Origin: an uncultured Rhodobiaceae bacterium
GTDB taxonomy: Bacteria > Pseudomonadota > Alphaproteobacteria > Parvibaculales > Parvibaculaceae
NCBI GenBank assembly: GCA_913057645.1
Contig: CAJXOU010000029.1
Location: 1 to 39,311, forward strand
Direction: 5' to 3'
Length of the DNA: 39,311 bases
Shown here: one piece after another, positions 1 to 8,159 of the stretch
Numbering within the stretch: the first letter of the stretch is position 1
Layout of the letters: every line of letters begins with the position of its first letter
Program-made: the position numbers and the translations under genes
Notes under the pieces: model-generated
Database searches by the model: none
Seen by the model: only the letters and a program-made list of their open reading frames with translations
Told to the model about the DNA's origin: nothing

Positions 1-109
1 CACGCTGCTGTGGTCTGCGTGATGCGGTGGTGCAGTGCGACGGCGGCGGCGGCGCAGGCGTACGCACCGGGGAGGATCGTCGGCAGGGTCAGATGGGTAT
101 AAGAGCCAG
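1..109. other. Sequencing-adapter remnant at contig end
   Basis: Positions 77-109 match the 33-base Illumina Nextera Read 1 transposase adapter at 30 of 33 positions. Positions 77-90 correspond to TCGTCGGCAGCGTC with one change. Positions 91-109 correspond to the Tn5 mosaic end AGATGTGTATAAGAGACAG with two changes. The 76 bases before it are G-rich and resemble neither a gene nor the expected P5/index sequence convincingly. Real genomic sequence begins at about 110, directly after the mosaic end, as expected for an untrimmed tagmented read. The first 109 bases should not be treated as genome. Confidence 0.9.
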
Positions 110-676
110 ATCCGGGCGCCGGCGGCAATGGAGACACCGTCGGCATCCTCGCCGAACTCATCGCGCAGGACGCGCAGAATGCCTGCCTCGCCGTTCTCTA
201 CGATCCCGAAAGTGCGGCGCGCGGCGGAAGCGGGCGAGGGCGCCACGATTACGCTGGCGCTCGGCGCGAAGACGGGCGGCGCGCCCGGCGAGCATCCGCT
301 CGAAGGCGCGTTCGAGGTGATGCGCGTCACGGACGGCGAGTTTCTCGCGACCGGTCCCTTCTATGGCGGCTCGCGCATGTCGCTCGGCAAAACCGTGCGG
401 CTCCGCAAGGGCGGCGTTCAGATCGTCGTCGCCTCGCGCAAGGGGCAATGCGCCGACAAGGAGATGATCCGCCACACCGGCCTCGACCCGGCGGGCCTCG
501 GCATTCTCGTCGTGAAGAGCTCGGTCCACTTCCGCGCCGATTTCGGTCCGATGGCGAGCGAGGTCCTGGTCGTCGAAAGCCCGGGGCCGAACACGGCCGA
601 CCTCGCCCGGCTCCCCTTCACGCGCCTCCGCAAGGGGCTGCGCGTCACGCCGCTGGGCGAGGGGTTCGGGGGGTAG
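110..676 (+). CDS. M81 family metallopeptidase (MlrC-like), C-terminal fragment with frameshift
   Basis: This is the C-terminal part of an MlrC/microcystinase C-like M81 metallopeptidase; only the end of the gene is in the window. From 110 the frame reads a GGNGDT glycine-rich stretch, then LAVLYDPES. The reading frame then changes once, between about 211 and 226, inside an alternating GC run; removing one base restores continuity. From there it reads GATITLALGAKTGGAPGE, later VVASRKGQ and VKSSVHFRADFGPMASEVLVV, ending in a PF-RLR-GLRVTP tail typical of the family. The N-terminal metal-binding half is missing. Because the shift lies about 110 bases from an adapter-containing contig end, a sequencing error is more likely than a real mutation. 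It converges with the beta-lactamase gene, with 9 bp between the two stops. Confidence 0.72.
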   Translation: MRAPAAMETPSASSPNSSRRTRRMPASPFSTIPKVRRAAEAGEGATITLALGAKTGGAPGEHPLEGAFEVMRVTDGEFLATGPFYGGSRMSLGKTVRLRKGGVQIVVASRKGQCADKEMIRHTGLDPAGLGILVVKSSVHFRADFGPMASEVLVVESPGPNTADLARLPFTRLRKGLRVTPLGEGFGG

Positions 677-685
677 GCCGCCGGG

Positions 686-1462
686 TCACCACGCCCCCAG
701 CTCTTCCAGAAACTTCTTCGCAAGCGGAATGCGCAGCGCCGCCTGTTCGTCTTTCGTCATGTCCATGTTGAGCGCAAAGGCGTTGACCTTCCCGTCGCGT
801 TCCGTCCAGCCGGCGAACCAGCCGAGCCCGCCACCGCCTTCCGCGAAGTCCCAACCCGTCTTGCCGTAGAGCGTCGCGCCGTCCTTCTCTTCGAGCAGCA
901 CGATCTCGCGTACGGCGGCCTGCGTCTCGGTGCTCAGCGGCAACTCGCTCCGGGCGAGCCGCGCGAGGAATTGCGCTTCTTCCACAGCGCTGATCGCGAG
1001 CGGTCCGTCGAGCCAGAAGCGGTCGACCACCGTTCCGGGATCGCGGTTGCCGTAGTCGAGTTCGGCGAGCAGGGTCGTCATGCGCTCGAGCCCGATCCGC
1101 CGCGCGACCTCGCGATAGATCGCGACGTTCGACATGGCGATCGCTTCGCGCATGCTCATGTCGCGTTCCCACCGCTCGAAGGGTTGCGGCTCGCCGCCAT
1201 AGGGCAGCACCTCGTCCACGCTCGTCACGGCGCCGGTTTCGAGCGCGATCAGGCTGTTCGCGATCTTGAAGGTCGAGGCGGGCACGAAACGTTCATGCGC
1301 GCGCTCGTCATTCACGGTGACGAGCTCCTCCGTTTCGGGTTCGTAGAGAACGAAGGTGCCCTCGAGGCCATGAGCTTCGAAGAAGTTCGGCGGTTCGGCA
1401 GCCGCGTCGGAAATCGGAATGAGGATGACGGTGGCGAGAGCCACGGCAAGAAGCGAGATCAT
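686..1462 (-). CDS. Class D (OXA-type) beta-lactamase
   Basis: A periplasmic serine beta-lactamase that hydrolyses beta-lactams through an acyl-enzyme. The 258-residue protein has a hydrophobic N-terminal signal segment (about residues 1-22) and all class D motifs in order: STFK at 63-66 (nucleophile Ser63, Lys66), SNV at 111-113, YGN at 137-139, FWL at 149-151, KTG at 201-203 and the WFAGW stretch at 215-219. Length is normal for the class, so it looks functional. The ATG at 1462 gives a signal peptide without basic residues. A CTG 24 bases upstream would add Arg-Arg-His and a more typical n-region, so the start is uncertain. The gene is on its own, convergent with the MlrC-like fragment, with no integron or insertion sequence nearby, which suggests an intrinsic gene. 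A Pho-box-like site lies about 250 bp upstream in the same orientation. Confidence 0.9.
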   Translation of the reverse strand: MISLLAVALATVILIPISDAAAEPPNFFEAHGLEGTFVLYEPETEELVTVNDERAHERFVPASTFKIANSLIALETGAVTSVDEVLPYGGEPQPFERWERDMSMREAIAMSNVAIYREVARRIGLERMTTLLAELDYGNRDPGTVVDRFWLDGPLAISAVEEAQFLARLARSELPLSTETQAAVREIVLLEEKDGATLYGKTGWDFAEGGGGLGWFAGWTERDGKVNAFALNMDMTKDEQAALRIPLAKKFLEELGAW

Positions 1463-1713
1463 CTGAACCCCGGTATGACGCCTCAGGAGAAACCGGACTT
1501 TCTTACTCTCGATTCTTGGTCGGATTGGGGCTGTGACGGGGCGTGACCGCGTCGGGCAGTCGGGCGGGGATTCTTTCGGCGTGCTATTTCGCGAGCGCTT
1601 CCGGTCCCTTCGGGCTGTGCGGATGCCGGTGCGGATGGCGGGGACCGCAAAGTCGGTTTCCGCGTGACGGGGAGGGTGCAGTGGGGCGGCCGAGGGTCCG
1701 CCCGATCGTCTTC

Positions 1714-1742
1714 ATGACGTTTCGATGACAGTACGGTGACAG
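1714..1742 (-). promoter_or_regulatory. Pho-box-like site, three direct 7-bp units
   Basis: On the minus strand there are three direct units, CTGTCAC (1736-1742), CTGTCAT (1725-1731) and ACGTCAT (1714-1720), separated by 4-bp spacers. They therefore repeat every 11 bp, as the PhoB consensus CTGTCAT-N4-CTGTCAT does. The orientation points toward the beta-lactamase gene. No good -10 hexamer is visible at the usual distance, so the regulated promoter is unknown. The box also lies 45 bp upstream of the probable rpsB -35. PhoB is the best match; another OmpR-family regulator is possible. Confidence 0.6.
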
Positions 1743-1787
1743 TCGCCCCCCGGTTATCCCCGGTCCCGTCCTAACGGTCCGTTCTGC

Positions 1788-1816
1788 TTGCGTTTTTGCC
1801 GTTTTGCGCCTATGAA
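1788..1816 (+). promoter_or_regulatory. Probable rpsB promoter
   Basis: TTGCGT at 1788-1793 and TATGAA at 1811-1816 are separated by exactly 17 bp, a good sigma-70-type arrangement. This predicts a transcript start near 1823 and an rpsB leader of about 130 nt. No other comparable pair was seen in the 490-bp gap upstream of rpsB. Confidence 0.45.
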
Positions 1817-1892
1817 GGCGCCATTCCACACGCGGGGTTCGGCTGTCCCACTTCCTTTTCCCAAGGAAAACATAGGGTTAGTCGGTCCGGTG

Positions 1893-1911
1893 CGGCCTCT
1901 TCCAAAGGCCG
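1893..1911 (+). promoter_or_regulatory. Hairpin in rpsB leader
   Basis: CGGCCT (1893-1898) and AGGCCG (1906-1911) form a perfect 6-bp stem with a 7-nt loop, about 45 nt before the rpsB start. S2 autoregulates the rpsB leader in some bacteria, so this could be part of such a structure. No recognisable family motif was identified here. Confidence 0.25.
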
Positions 1912-1956
1912 TTCACTCCCCGCGGAGGTTCAACCGGAAAAAGGAGAATGAGTGTC

Positions 1957-2718
1957 ATGGCACTCCCTGATTTTTCTATGCGTCAGCTGCTGGAGGCCGG
2001 TGTCCATTTCGGTCACCAGACCCATCGCTGGAACCCGAAGATGGAGAGCTTCCTCTTCGGCGACCGAAACAACATTCATATCATAGACTTGGCGCAGACC
2101 GTTCCGCTGCTGCATCAGGCGCTCGTCGCGGTTCGCGACGCCGTCGCCGGCGGTGGCCGCGTGCTCTTCGTCGGCACCAAGCGTCAGGCCTCCGAGCCGA
2201 TCGCCGCGGCCGCGCGCCAGTGCGCGCAGTACTACATCAACCACCGCTGGCTCGGTGGCATGCTCACCAACTGGAAGACCATCTCGAACTCGATCCGGCG
2301 TCTGCGCCAGCTCGACGAGATGCTGGCCGGTGAAGCTAAGGGCTTGACCAAGAAGGAAGTTCTGAACCTGACCCGTGAGCGCGACAAGCTCGAGCGCGCC
2401 ATCGGCGGCATCAAGGACATGGGCGGCCTGCCGGACCTGATCTTCGTGATCGACACCAACAAGGAAGAGATCGCGATCCAGGAAGCCCGCAAGCTCGGCA
2501 TTCCGGTCGTTGCCATTCTCGACTCCAATTCGAACCCCGACGGCATTGCCTTCCCGATTCCCGGCAATGACGACGCCGCTCGCGCGATCAGTCTTTATTG
2601 CGATCTGGTTTCCCGTGCCGTCATCGACGGCATTTCGCAGAGCCAGGGCGCGTCGGGCGTCGATATCGGCGCCGAAGCCGAACCGGTGGTCGATGTTCCG
2701 GCTACCGCCGAAGCCTGA
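1957..2718 (+). CDS. rpsB: 30S ribosomal protein S2
   Basis: S2 of the small ribosomal subunit, 253 residues from the chosen start, normal for the family. The N-terminus [20 protein letters not shown] and the later stretches [37 protein letters not shown] and [13 protein letters not shown] are characteristic. An upstream in-frame ATG at 1948 lies only 1 nt after the AAGGAG at 1941-1946. The ATG at 1957 has a 10-nt spacing and gives the conserved MALPDF start, so 1957 is preferred. It heads the translation cluster with tsf, separated by a 109-bp gap containing a strong hairpin. Confidence 0.98.
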   Translation: MALPDFSMRQLLEAGVHFGHQTHRWNPKMESFLFGDRNNIHIIDLAQTVPLLHQALVAVRDAVAGGGRVLFVGTKRQASEPIAAAARQCAQYYINHRWLGGMLTNWKTISNSIRRLRQLDEMLAGEAKGLTKKEVLNLTRERDKLERAIGGIKDMGGLPDLIFVIDTNKEEIAIQEARKLGIPVVAILDSNSNPDGIAFPIPGNDDAARAISLYCDLVSRAVIDGISQSQGASGVDIGAEAEPVVDVPATAEA

Positions 2719-2742
2719 TTAAGGCTTCGAATCCAAATAGAT

Positions 2743-2768
2743 GAGGCCCGGTGTTCAAGCCGGGCCTC
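2743..2768 (+). terminator. rpsB-tsf intergenic hairpin (attenuator-like)
   Basis: GAGGCCCGG (2743-2751) and CCGGGCCTC (2760-2768) are perfectly complementary over 9 bp with an 8-nt loop. No U-run follows, so it is more likely a partial terminator or mRNA-processing/stability element than a complete stop. It would allow different levels of S2 and EF-Ts from one transcript. Confidence 0.6.
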
Positions 2769-2827
2769 GGATCGCCTGAGGTCCCCGGCGCGTGCCGGGC
2801 GGGCTAACAGAAAATCGAGGAATTCCG

Positions 2828-3754
2828 ATGGCTGAGATCACCGCAAGCATGGTGAAGGAACTGCGCGACAAGACCGGCGCAGGCATGATGGACTGCAAGT
2901 CGGCGCTCAACGAGACGGGCGGCGACATGGAAGCCGCCGTCGACTGGCTGCGCACCAAGGGCCTTGCGAAGGCCGCGAAGAAGGCTGGCCGCGTCGCCGC
3001 GGAAGGCCTGATCGGCGTTGTCGCGAGCGGCACCGCGGGTGCTGTCGTCGAGGTCAATTCCGAAACGGACTTCGTTGCGCGCAACGAACAGTTCCAGACG
3101 ATGGTCTCCGAGATCGCATCGGCCGCACTTGCCGCCGAGGGCGACTTCGACAAGCTCGTGGCCTCCGCCTATCCCGGCTCCTCCAAGTCCGTGAAGGACT
3201 ATGTGACGGAGATGGTCGGCACGATCGGCGAGAACATGAATGTCCGCCGCGCAGGTCATATTTCGGTGTCGGACGGCGCGGTTGCCGCCTATGTCCACAA
3301 CCAGGTGGTGCCCGGCCTCGGCAAGATCGGCGTGCTTGTCGGTCTGGAGTCGACCGGCGACAAGACGAAGCTGGCCGAGCTTGGCCGCCAGATCGCGATG
3401 CATATCGCGGCGACGAACCCGCTTGCGACGAACCGGGAAGAACTCGACCCCGCCGTCGTGGAGCGTGAACGCGCCGTTCTGATCGCGGAAGCCAAGGAAT
3501 CCGGCCGTCCGGACAACATCATCGAGAAGATGGTGGAGGGCCGTATCCGCAAGTTCTACGAGGAAGTCGTCCTGCTCTCGCAGGCGTTTGTCATCAACCC
3601 CGACGAAACGGTCGAAAAGGCCGTCAAGGCGGCGGAGGCCGATGTCGGCGCGCCGATCACGGTGGTTGGCTTCCTGCGCTTCGCACTCGGCGAGGGCATC
3701 GAGAAGGAAGAGTCCGATTTTGCGGCGGAAGTAGCGGCGGCCGCGCGCGGCTGA
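2828..3754 (+). CDS. tsf: Translation elongation factor Ts
   Basis: EF-Ts, the nucleotide exchange factor for EF-Tu, 308 residues. It begins [20 protein letters not shown], the UBA-like EF-Tu-binding N-terminus with the signature [14 protein letters not shown]. This is followed by the [12 protein letters not shown] and [13 protein letters not shown] motifs of the dimerisation core. The ATG at 2828 follows a GAGGA at 2816-2820; a longer in-frame reading upstream lacks conserved sequence. A strong terminator follows. Confidence 0.98.
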   Translation: MAEITASMVKELRDKTGAGMMDCKSALNETGGDMEAAVDWLRTKGLAKAAKKAGRVAAEGLIGVVASGTAGAVVEVNSETDFVARNEQFQTMVSEIASAALAAEGDFDKLVASAYPGSSKSVKDYVTEMVGTIGENMNVRRAGHISVSDGAVAAYVHNQVVPGLGKIGVLVGLESTGDKTKLAELGRQIAMHIAATNPLATNREELDPAVVERERAVLIAEAKESGRPDNIIEKMVEGRIRKFYEEVVLLSQAFVINPDETVEKAVKAAEADVGAPITVVGFLRFALGEGIEKEESDFAAEVAAAARG

Positions 3755-3776
3755 AGCGAATTGCCTGCTGTGATCT

Positions 3777-3810
3777 AACGCCCCCTTCGCCAGATGGCGT
3801 TGGGGGCGTT
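3777..3810 (+). terminator. Rho-independent terminator after tsf
   Basis: AACGCCCCC (3777-3785) pairs with GGGGGCGTT (3802-3810) over 9 bp. The 16-nt loop itself contains a short CGCCA/TGGCG stem, and a T-rich stretch follows. It ends the rpsB-tsf transcript before pyrH. Confidence 0.8.
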
Positions 3811-3904
3811 ATTGTCTTCGGGACTTGCGGGATTCGGGCACGAAGCCTGTCCGCCGGTCCATGTACCCTGACAGGCCGGTCGTCCGGCTCTTTGGAACGG
3901 AAAA

Positions 3905-4630
3905 ATGTCCGGAAAACCCCTTTATTCGCGCGTGTTGCTCAAGGTTTCGGGCGAAGCCCTGATGGGATCCGGTCAGTATGGCATCGAGATCGAAACCGTC
4001 GACAGGATCGCGAAGGACATCAAGCAGGCGACCGAGGCGGGGGTGCAGGTCTGCCTCGTCATTGGCGGCGGCAACATCTTCCGCGGACTTTCCGGCGCGG
4101 CCAAGGGGATGGAGCGCGCGAGCGCCGACTACATGGGCATGCTGGCTACGGTGATGAATGCGCTGGCCATGCAGACGGCGCTTGAGGCGCTCGATGTTCC
4201 GACCCGGGTGCAGTCGGCGATTCCGATGATGACGGTCTGCGAACCCTATATCCGCCGCCGTGCCGTCCGCCACATGGAGAAGGGCCGGGTGGTGATCTTT
4301 GCCGCCGGGACGGGCAATCCCTTCTTCACGACAGATACCGCCGCCGCGCTGCGGGCCGTTGAAATGGGCTGCGATGCGCTCCTCAAGGGAACACAGGTCG
4401 ACGGGGTCTATTCCGCGGATCCGCACAAGGTCGCCAATGCCGAGCGCTATGACAGGCTGACCTATATGGATGTGCTTTCGCGTGATCTGAAAGTGATGGA
4501 CGCCTCGGCAATCGCGCTCGCACGCGAAAACGGAATTCCGATTATCGTCTACTCGATCGATGAAGTGGGCGGGTTCGCGGATGTGCTGACCGGTGCGGGC
4601 CGCTGCACCATCATTTCCGACGCCGCCTGA
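3905..4630 (+). CDS. pyrH: UMP kinase
   Basis: Phosphorylates UMP to UDP with ATP, in the cytoplasm, as a step of pyrimidine nucleotide synthesis. At 241 residues it has the normal length. Amino-acid-kinase-family motifs are clear: LLKVSGEAL near the N-terminus (phosphate-binding Lys), [10 protein letters not shown], then [20 protein letters not shown] and the ATP-site stretch [13 protein letters not shown]. It follows the tsf terminator, and the 94-bp gap between them may carry its own promoter. frr begins 43 bp downstream, the usual bacterial pairing. Confidence 0.97.
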   Translation: MSGKPLYSRVLLKVSGEALMGSGQYGIEIETVDRIAKDIKQATEAGVQVCLVIGGGNIFRGLSGAAKGMERASADYMGMLATVMNALAMQTALEALDVPTRVQSAIPMMTVCEPYIRRRAVRHMEKGRVVIFAAGTGNPFFTTDTAAALRAVEMGCDALLKGTQVDGVYSADPHKVANAERYDRLTYMDVLSRDLKVMDASAIALARENGIPIIVYSIDEVGGFADVLTGAGRCTIISDAA

Positions 4631-4673
4631 GCGGCCGGAAACGGAAGAAGCCAAGGCAGAAGAAGGACAGGAA

Positions 4674-5237
4674 ATGGCTGACGACAGTTTTGAAATCGAC
4701 GATACGGAACGCCGGATGCGCGGCGCGCTCCAGTCGCTGAAACAGGAATTTGCCGGTCTGCGGACCGGGCGGGCGACGGCCAGCCTTCTTGAACCCATCG
4801 TCGTTGAAGCCTATGGCCAGAGCATGCCAATCAATCAGGTTGGCACCATCGGCGTTCCGGAGCCGCGGATGCTTACGGTTCAGGTGTGGGACAAGGGGAT
4901 GATTTCCGCGGTCGAGAAGGCGATCCGCAATTCGGGCCTCGGCCTCAATCCCAACGTGGATGGAACCCTGATCCGGCTGCCGATCCCCGAACTCAATCAG
5001 GAACGCCGTACCGAGCTTTCCAAGATCGCGTCGAAATATACGGAGCAGGCCCGCATAGCGGTCCGGAATGTGCGGCGGGATGCGATGGACGAATTGAAGC
5101 GCCTCGAAAAAGACGCACACATGAGTCAAGACGATCACAAGAACTGGGCGGACAAGGTTCAGAAACTGACCGACAAGGTCATTGCGGAAATCGATGCGGC
5201 GCTGGCTCACAAGGAAGCGGAAATCATGCAGGTGTAA
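4674..5237 (+). CDS. frr: Ribosome recycling factor
   Basis: RRF, which with EF-G splits post-termination ribosomes; 187 residues. Motifs seen include [20 protein letters not shown], the [21 protein letters not shown] core, [17 protein letters not shown], and [13 protein letters not shown] in the three-helix bundle. The ATG at 4674 follows AGAAGGA by a few bases and gives the normal length; the in-frame extension upstream is not conserved sequence. Confidence 0.97.
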   Translation: MADDSFEIDDTERRMRGALQSLKQEFAGLRTGRATASLLEPIVVEAYGQSMPINQVGTIGVPEPRMLTVQVWDKGMISAVEKAIRNSGLGLNPNVDGTLIRLPIPELNQERRTELSKIASKYTEQARIAVRNVRRDAMDELKRLEKDAHMSQDDHKNWADKVQKLTDKVIAEIDAALAHKEAEIMQV

Positions 5238-5309
5238 CCTGCGACCCGCTTCGGAACCGGGTTCAAGATCCGGGGTTAACCATTTGTTTTCAGGGGAAAG
5301 CCCGAGGTC

Positions 5310-6077
5310 ATGACGCTTACCTCCGGCCAGAAGATGAGCGAACCTGTACCCGGCAAGATGCCGCGGCACGTCGCGATCATCATGGACGGCAACGGGCGCT
5401 GGGCTGCCAAGCGGCATCTGCCGCGTGCCGCCGGCCACCGTCAGGGCGTTGAGGCGGTCCGCGTCATTGTGCGCGCGGCAGGGGATCTCGGTATCGAGTA
5501 TCTGACGCTTTACGGTTTCAGTTCCGAAAACTGGAAGCGGCCCGTTGAGGAAGTGAACGACCTCATGGGCCTGCTTCGCCTTTTCATTCGCCGGGACCTG
5601 GCCGAGCTGCACCAGAACGGGGTCCATGTCCGGGTTATCGGTGACCGGGACCATCTCGACGCGGATATTGTCGCGATGATCGACGAAGCTGAAGTGCTGA
5701 CCGCTCAGAATGACCGGCTCAAGCTCCAGATCGCGTTCAATTATGGCGGCCAGAACGAGATCGCCTCGGCAGTACGCCGGGTTGCGCGGGAGGTGAAGGC
5801 CGGAACGCTTGAGCCGTCCGCGATAACGCCCGACACGATTGCCGGATTTCTGGATACAGCCGGTATTCCGGATCCCGATCTCATCATCCGGACCAGTGGC
5901 GAGAAGCGGCTTTCGAACTTCATGATCTGGCAGGGTGCCTATTCGGAGCTCGTGTTCTCGGATGCGCTGTGGCCCGATTTCACTCCCGAGCGCCTGCGCG
6001 AGGCCGTGGAGGAGTATCAACGCCGCAGCAGGCGTTTCGGCGGACTCGATGCGTCCGGTCAGAGCGGCAAGGCGTGA
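5310..6077 (+). CDS. uppS: Isoprenyl transferase (undecaprenyl diphosphate synthase)
   Basis: A cis-prenyltransferase that extends farnesyl diphosphate with isopentenyl diphosphate to undecaprenyl diphosphate, the lipid carrier for peptidoglycan and O-antigen. At 255 residues, it shows [13 protein letters not shown] near residues 20-32 with catalytic Asp26. [11 protein letters not shown] follows, then NYGGQNEI and the [22 protein letters not shown] substrate/Mg-binding region. ATG 5310 is used; a second in-frame ATG at 5334 is possible. cdsA follows at once (4-bp gap). Confidence 0.96.
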   Translation: MTLTSGQKMSEPVPGKMPRHVAIIMDGNGRWAAKRHLPRAAGHRQGVEAVRVIVRAAGDLGIEYLTLYGFSSENWKRPVEEVNDLMGLLRLFIRRDLAELHQNGVHVRVIGDRDHLDADIVAMIDEAEVLTAQNDRLKLQIAFNYGGQNEIASAVRRVAREVKAGTLEPSAITPDTIAGFLDTAGIPDPDLIIRTSGEKRLSNFMIWQGAYSELVFSDALWPDFTPERLREAVEEYQRRSRRFGGLDASGQSGKA

Positions 6078-6081
6078 TTCC

Positions 6082-6945
6082 ATGACAGCACCGTCGAACG
6101 ACACCGCCGCCGCAGGCCCCGCACGGGCCGGAGGCGATCTCGGTATCCGGGTGGCGTCCGCGCTTGTCCTGGCACCGGTCGTGCTGGCGGCGGTCTGGTT
6201 TGGCGGCTGGTTTTTTGCGGCGCTGCTGGCAATCGCGAGTGTGCTGATGGCGCTTGAGCTGTCGGCGCTTCTCTTCGGCGCCGAAAGTCGGCGCAAGGCG
6301 GTCCTTCTCGCTGTTACCGCTCTTGCCGCCGTTGCACTCGCCTCAGCCGGGCTCGCCTCGGCGGCGTTGGCGGCGGGTGCCGCCGGGCTCGCCTTTGCGC
6401 TCGCGGCACGGAGCTGGACGCGCGAACCGCTGTGGCCGGCCGCGGTCGCTTATCCCTATCTCGTCCTTCCCCTGGTAGCGCTGATCTGGCTCAGAGCCGA
6501 TGCAAACCTCGGCCTTGCGGTCGTGGTGTGGCTATTGGCGGTGGTGTGGGCAATTGACATTTGCGCCTATTTTGCAGGCAGATTGATCGGTGGCCCGAAA
6601 CTCGCGCCAAGCATCTCGCCGAAAAAGACCTGGGCGGGACTTCTCGGAGGAATGGCCGGGGCCGTCACGGTGGCTGTGGCGGCGTCGGTCTGGATCGGCA
6701 GCGGCTCTGCAGTCATTCTGGCGTTGATCGCAGCGGGCCTCACTATCCTCGAGCAAGCCGGGGATTTTGCCGAATCCGCGCTGAAACGCCGCGCCGGGAT
6801 CAAGGATTCCGGTACGCTGATTCCGGGACATGGCGGTATTCTCGATCGCGTCGACGGTCTGGTTGCTGTCGCACTCGGCGCAGCAATTCTGGCGCTCGTG
6901 AACAATGCGGCACATCCCGCCGCGGGAGTACTGATTTGGCCCTGA
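6082..6945 (+). CDS. cdsA: Phosphatidate cytidylyltransferase
   Basis: An integral membrane enzyme making CDP-diacylglycerol from phosphatidate and CTP, the branch point of phospholipid synthesis. The 287-residue protein has several hydrophobic helices. The C-terminal CDS signature is present: [12 protein letters not shown], then a [32 protein letters not shown] stretch with the conserved acidic and Lys/Arg residues. The start at 6082 comes 4 bp after the uppS stop. Its 3' end overlaps the dxr start by 10 bp, which suggests translational coupling. Confidence 0.96.
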   Translation: [287 protein letters not shown]

Positions 6946-8159
6946 CCGCTTCGGCAGGTAGCACAACTATCGCGGAACCCAAGCCGGTACACGGCAAGCG
7001 CAGCGTCACCATTCTCGGTTCGACGGGCTCCATCGGCTGTTCCACGCTCGATCTGATTTCGCGTGACCGGGAGCGCTTCGATCTTGTTGCCCTGACCGCA
7101 CACCGGAACGTCCAGGCGCTTGTCGAACAGGCGAGGCAACATCGCCCGCGGGTAGCCGTGATCGCCGATGAGACGCTCTACCGAGCGTTGAAGGAAGGTC
7201 TTGCGGGCACCGATATCGAACCGGCTGCCGGAGGGCAAGCTGTCGTCGATGCTGCCAAATTGCCTGCGGAATGGGTGATGGCGGGTATTGTCGGTGCGGC
7301 GGGCCTCGCGCCCACGCTGGCGGCGGTTCGCCGGGGAGCCTGCGTCGCTCTCGCCAACAAGGAGTGCCTCGTATCGGCCGGACCGCTGTTTCTCGCCGAG
7401 GTCGAAAAATCGGGCGCGACGCTGCTCCCGGTCGATTCCGAACACAATGCCATCTTCCAGGTTCTGGATCGCCGGCGCCTCGATACGGTGGACAAGATCG
7501 TGCTGACCGCATCCGGCGGCCCGTTCAGGATGTGGGGCGAAGGGGAAATGGAGGGAGCGACGCCGGCTCAGGCCGTTGCCCATCCCCGCTGGGACATGGG
7601 GGCCAAGATTTCGGTCGATTCCGCGACCTTGATGAACAAGGGGCTGGAACTCATAGAGGCGCACTACCTCTTTCCGGTGGGTGAAGAGAAGCTCGATGTC
7701 ATCGTTCATCCGGAATCCATCGTTCACAGCATGGTTGCCTATGTCGATGGATCGGTATTGGCCCAGCTCGGCTCGCCGGATATGCGCACCCCGATTTCCT
7801 ATACGCTGGCGTGGCCGGGGCGCATGACGACGCCGTCGGAGAGGCTGAATCTCGCCCAGATTAGCCAATTAACCTTCCAAGAGCCTGATATAAAACGCTT
7901 TCCGGCGCTAAAGGTGGCGCGCGAGGCGCTTAGGGCCGGGAGATCTGCGCCGACCGTCCTCAACGCGGCCAATGAAGTTGCCGTGGACGCTTTTCTCAAG
8001 GGCCGTATCGGATTTCTGGACATTGTGCGGCTTTCGGAGGCAGTTCTGGACGCTTGCGCGGCCCGAAACGAGCTCCCGGAAGATTTGCACTCGATATACG
8101 AAATCGACAGGAACACGCGGATTCTTGCGCAGGAATGGGTGCAAAAGCGTGTTCGCTGA
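6936..8159 (+). CDS. dxr: 1-deoxy-D-xylulose 5-phosphate reductoisomerase
   Basis: Converts DXP to MEP with NADPH, the first committed step of the non-mevalonate isoprenoid pathway, which supplies precursors to UppS encoded upstream. The NADPH site reads VTILGSTGSIGCSTLDL; further motifs are ALANKECLVSAG, PVDSEHNAIFQ, TASGGPFR, ATLMNKGLELIEAH and VHPESIVHSMV. There is no ATG near the conserved start. A TTG at 6936 follows GGGAG (6924-6928) by 7 nt and gives 407 residues, so I take it as the start. It lies inside the last codons of cdsA. Confidence 0.95.
   Translation: MALTASAGSTTIAEPKPVHGKRSVTILGSTGSIGCSTLDLISRDRERFDLVALTAHRNVQALVEQARQHRPRVAVIADETLYRALKEGLAGTDIEPAAGGQAVVDAAKLPAEWVMAGIVGAAGLAPTLAAVRRGACVALANKECLVSAGPLFLAEVEKSGATLLPVDSEHNAIFQVLDRRRLDTVDKIVLTASGGPFRMWGEGEMEGATPAQAVAHPRWDMGAKISVDSATLMNKGLELIEAHYLFPVGEEKLDVIVHPESIVHSMVAYVDGSVLAQLGSPDMRTPISYTLAWPGRMTTPSERLNLAQISQLTFQEPDIKRFPALKVAREALRAGRSAPTVLNAANEVAVDAFLKGRIGFLDIVRLSEAVLDACAARNELPEDLHSIYEIDRNTRILAQEWVQKRVR

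Noticed and set aside
18-76. P5 flow-cell sequence and i5 index before the adapter
   Set aside because: Only scattered short matches to the P5 oligo could be found, and the spacing does not agree, so I claim only the 33-base adapter.
1543-1829. Short open frames in the gap upstream of rpsB
   Set aside because: Neither strand shows a ribosome site or protein-like composition; they overlap the Pho-box-like site and the promoter.
4611-6296. A 561-codon minus-strand open frame across frr, uppS and cdsA
   Set aside because: It is antisense to three well-conserved genes, has no recognisable domain, and long antisense frames are expected in GC-rich DNA.
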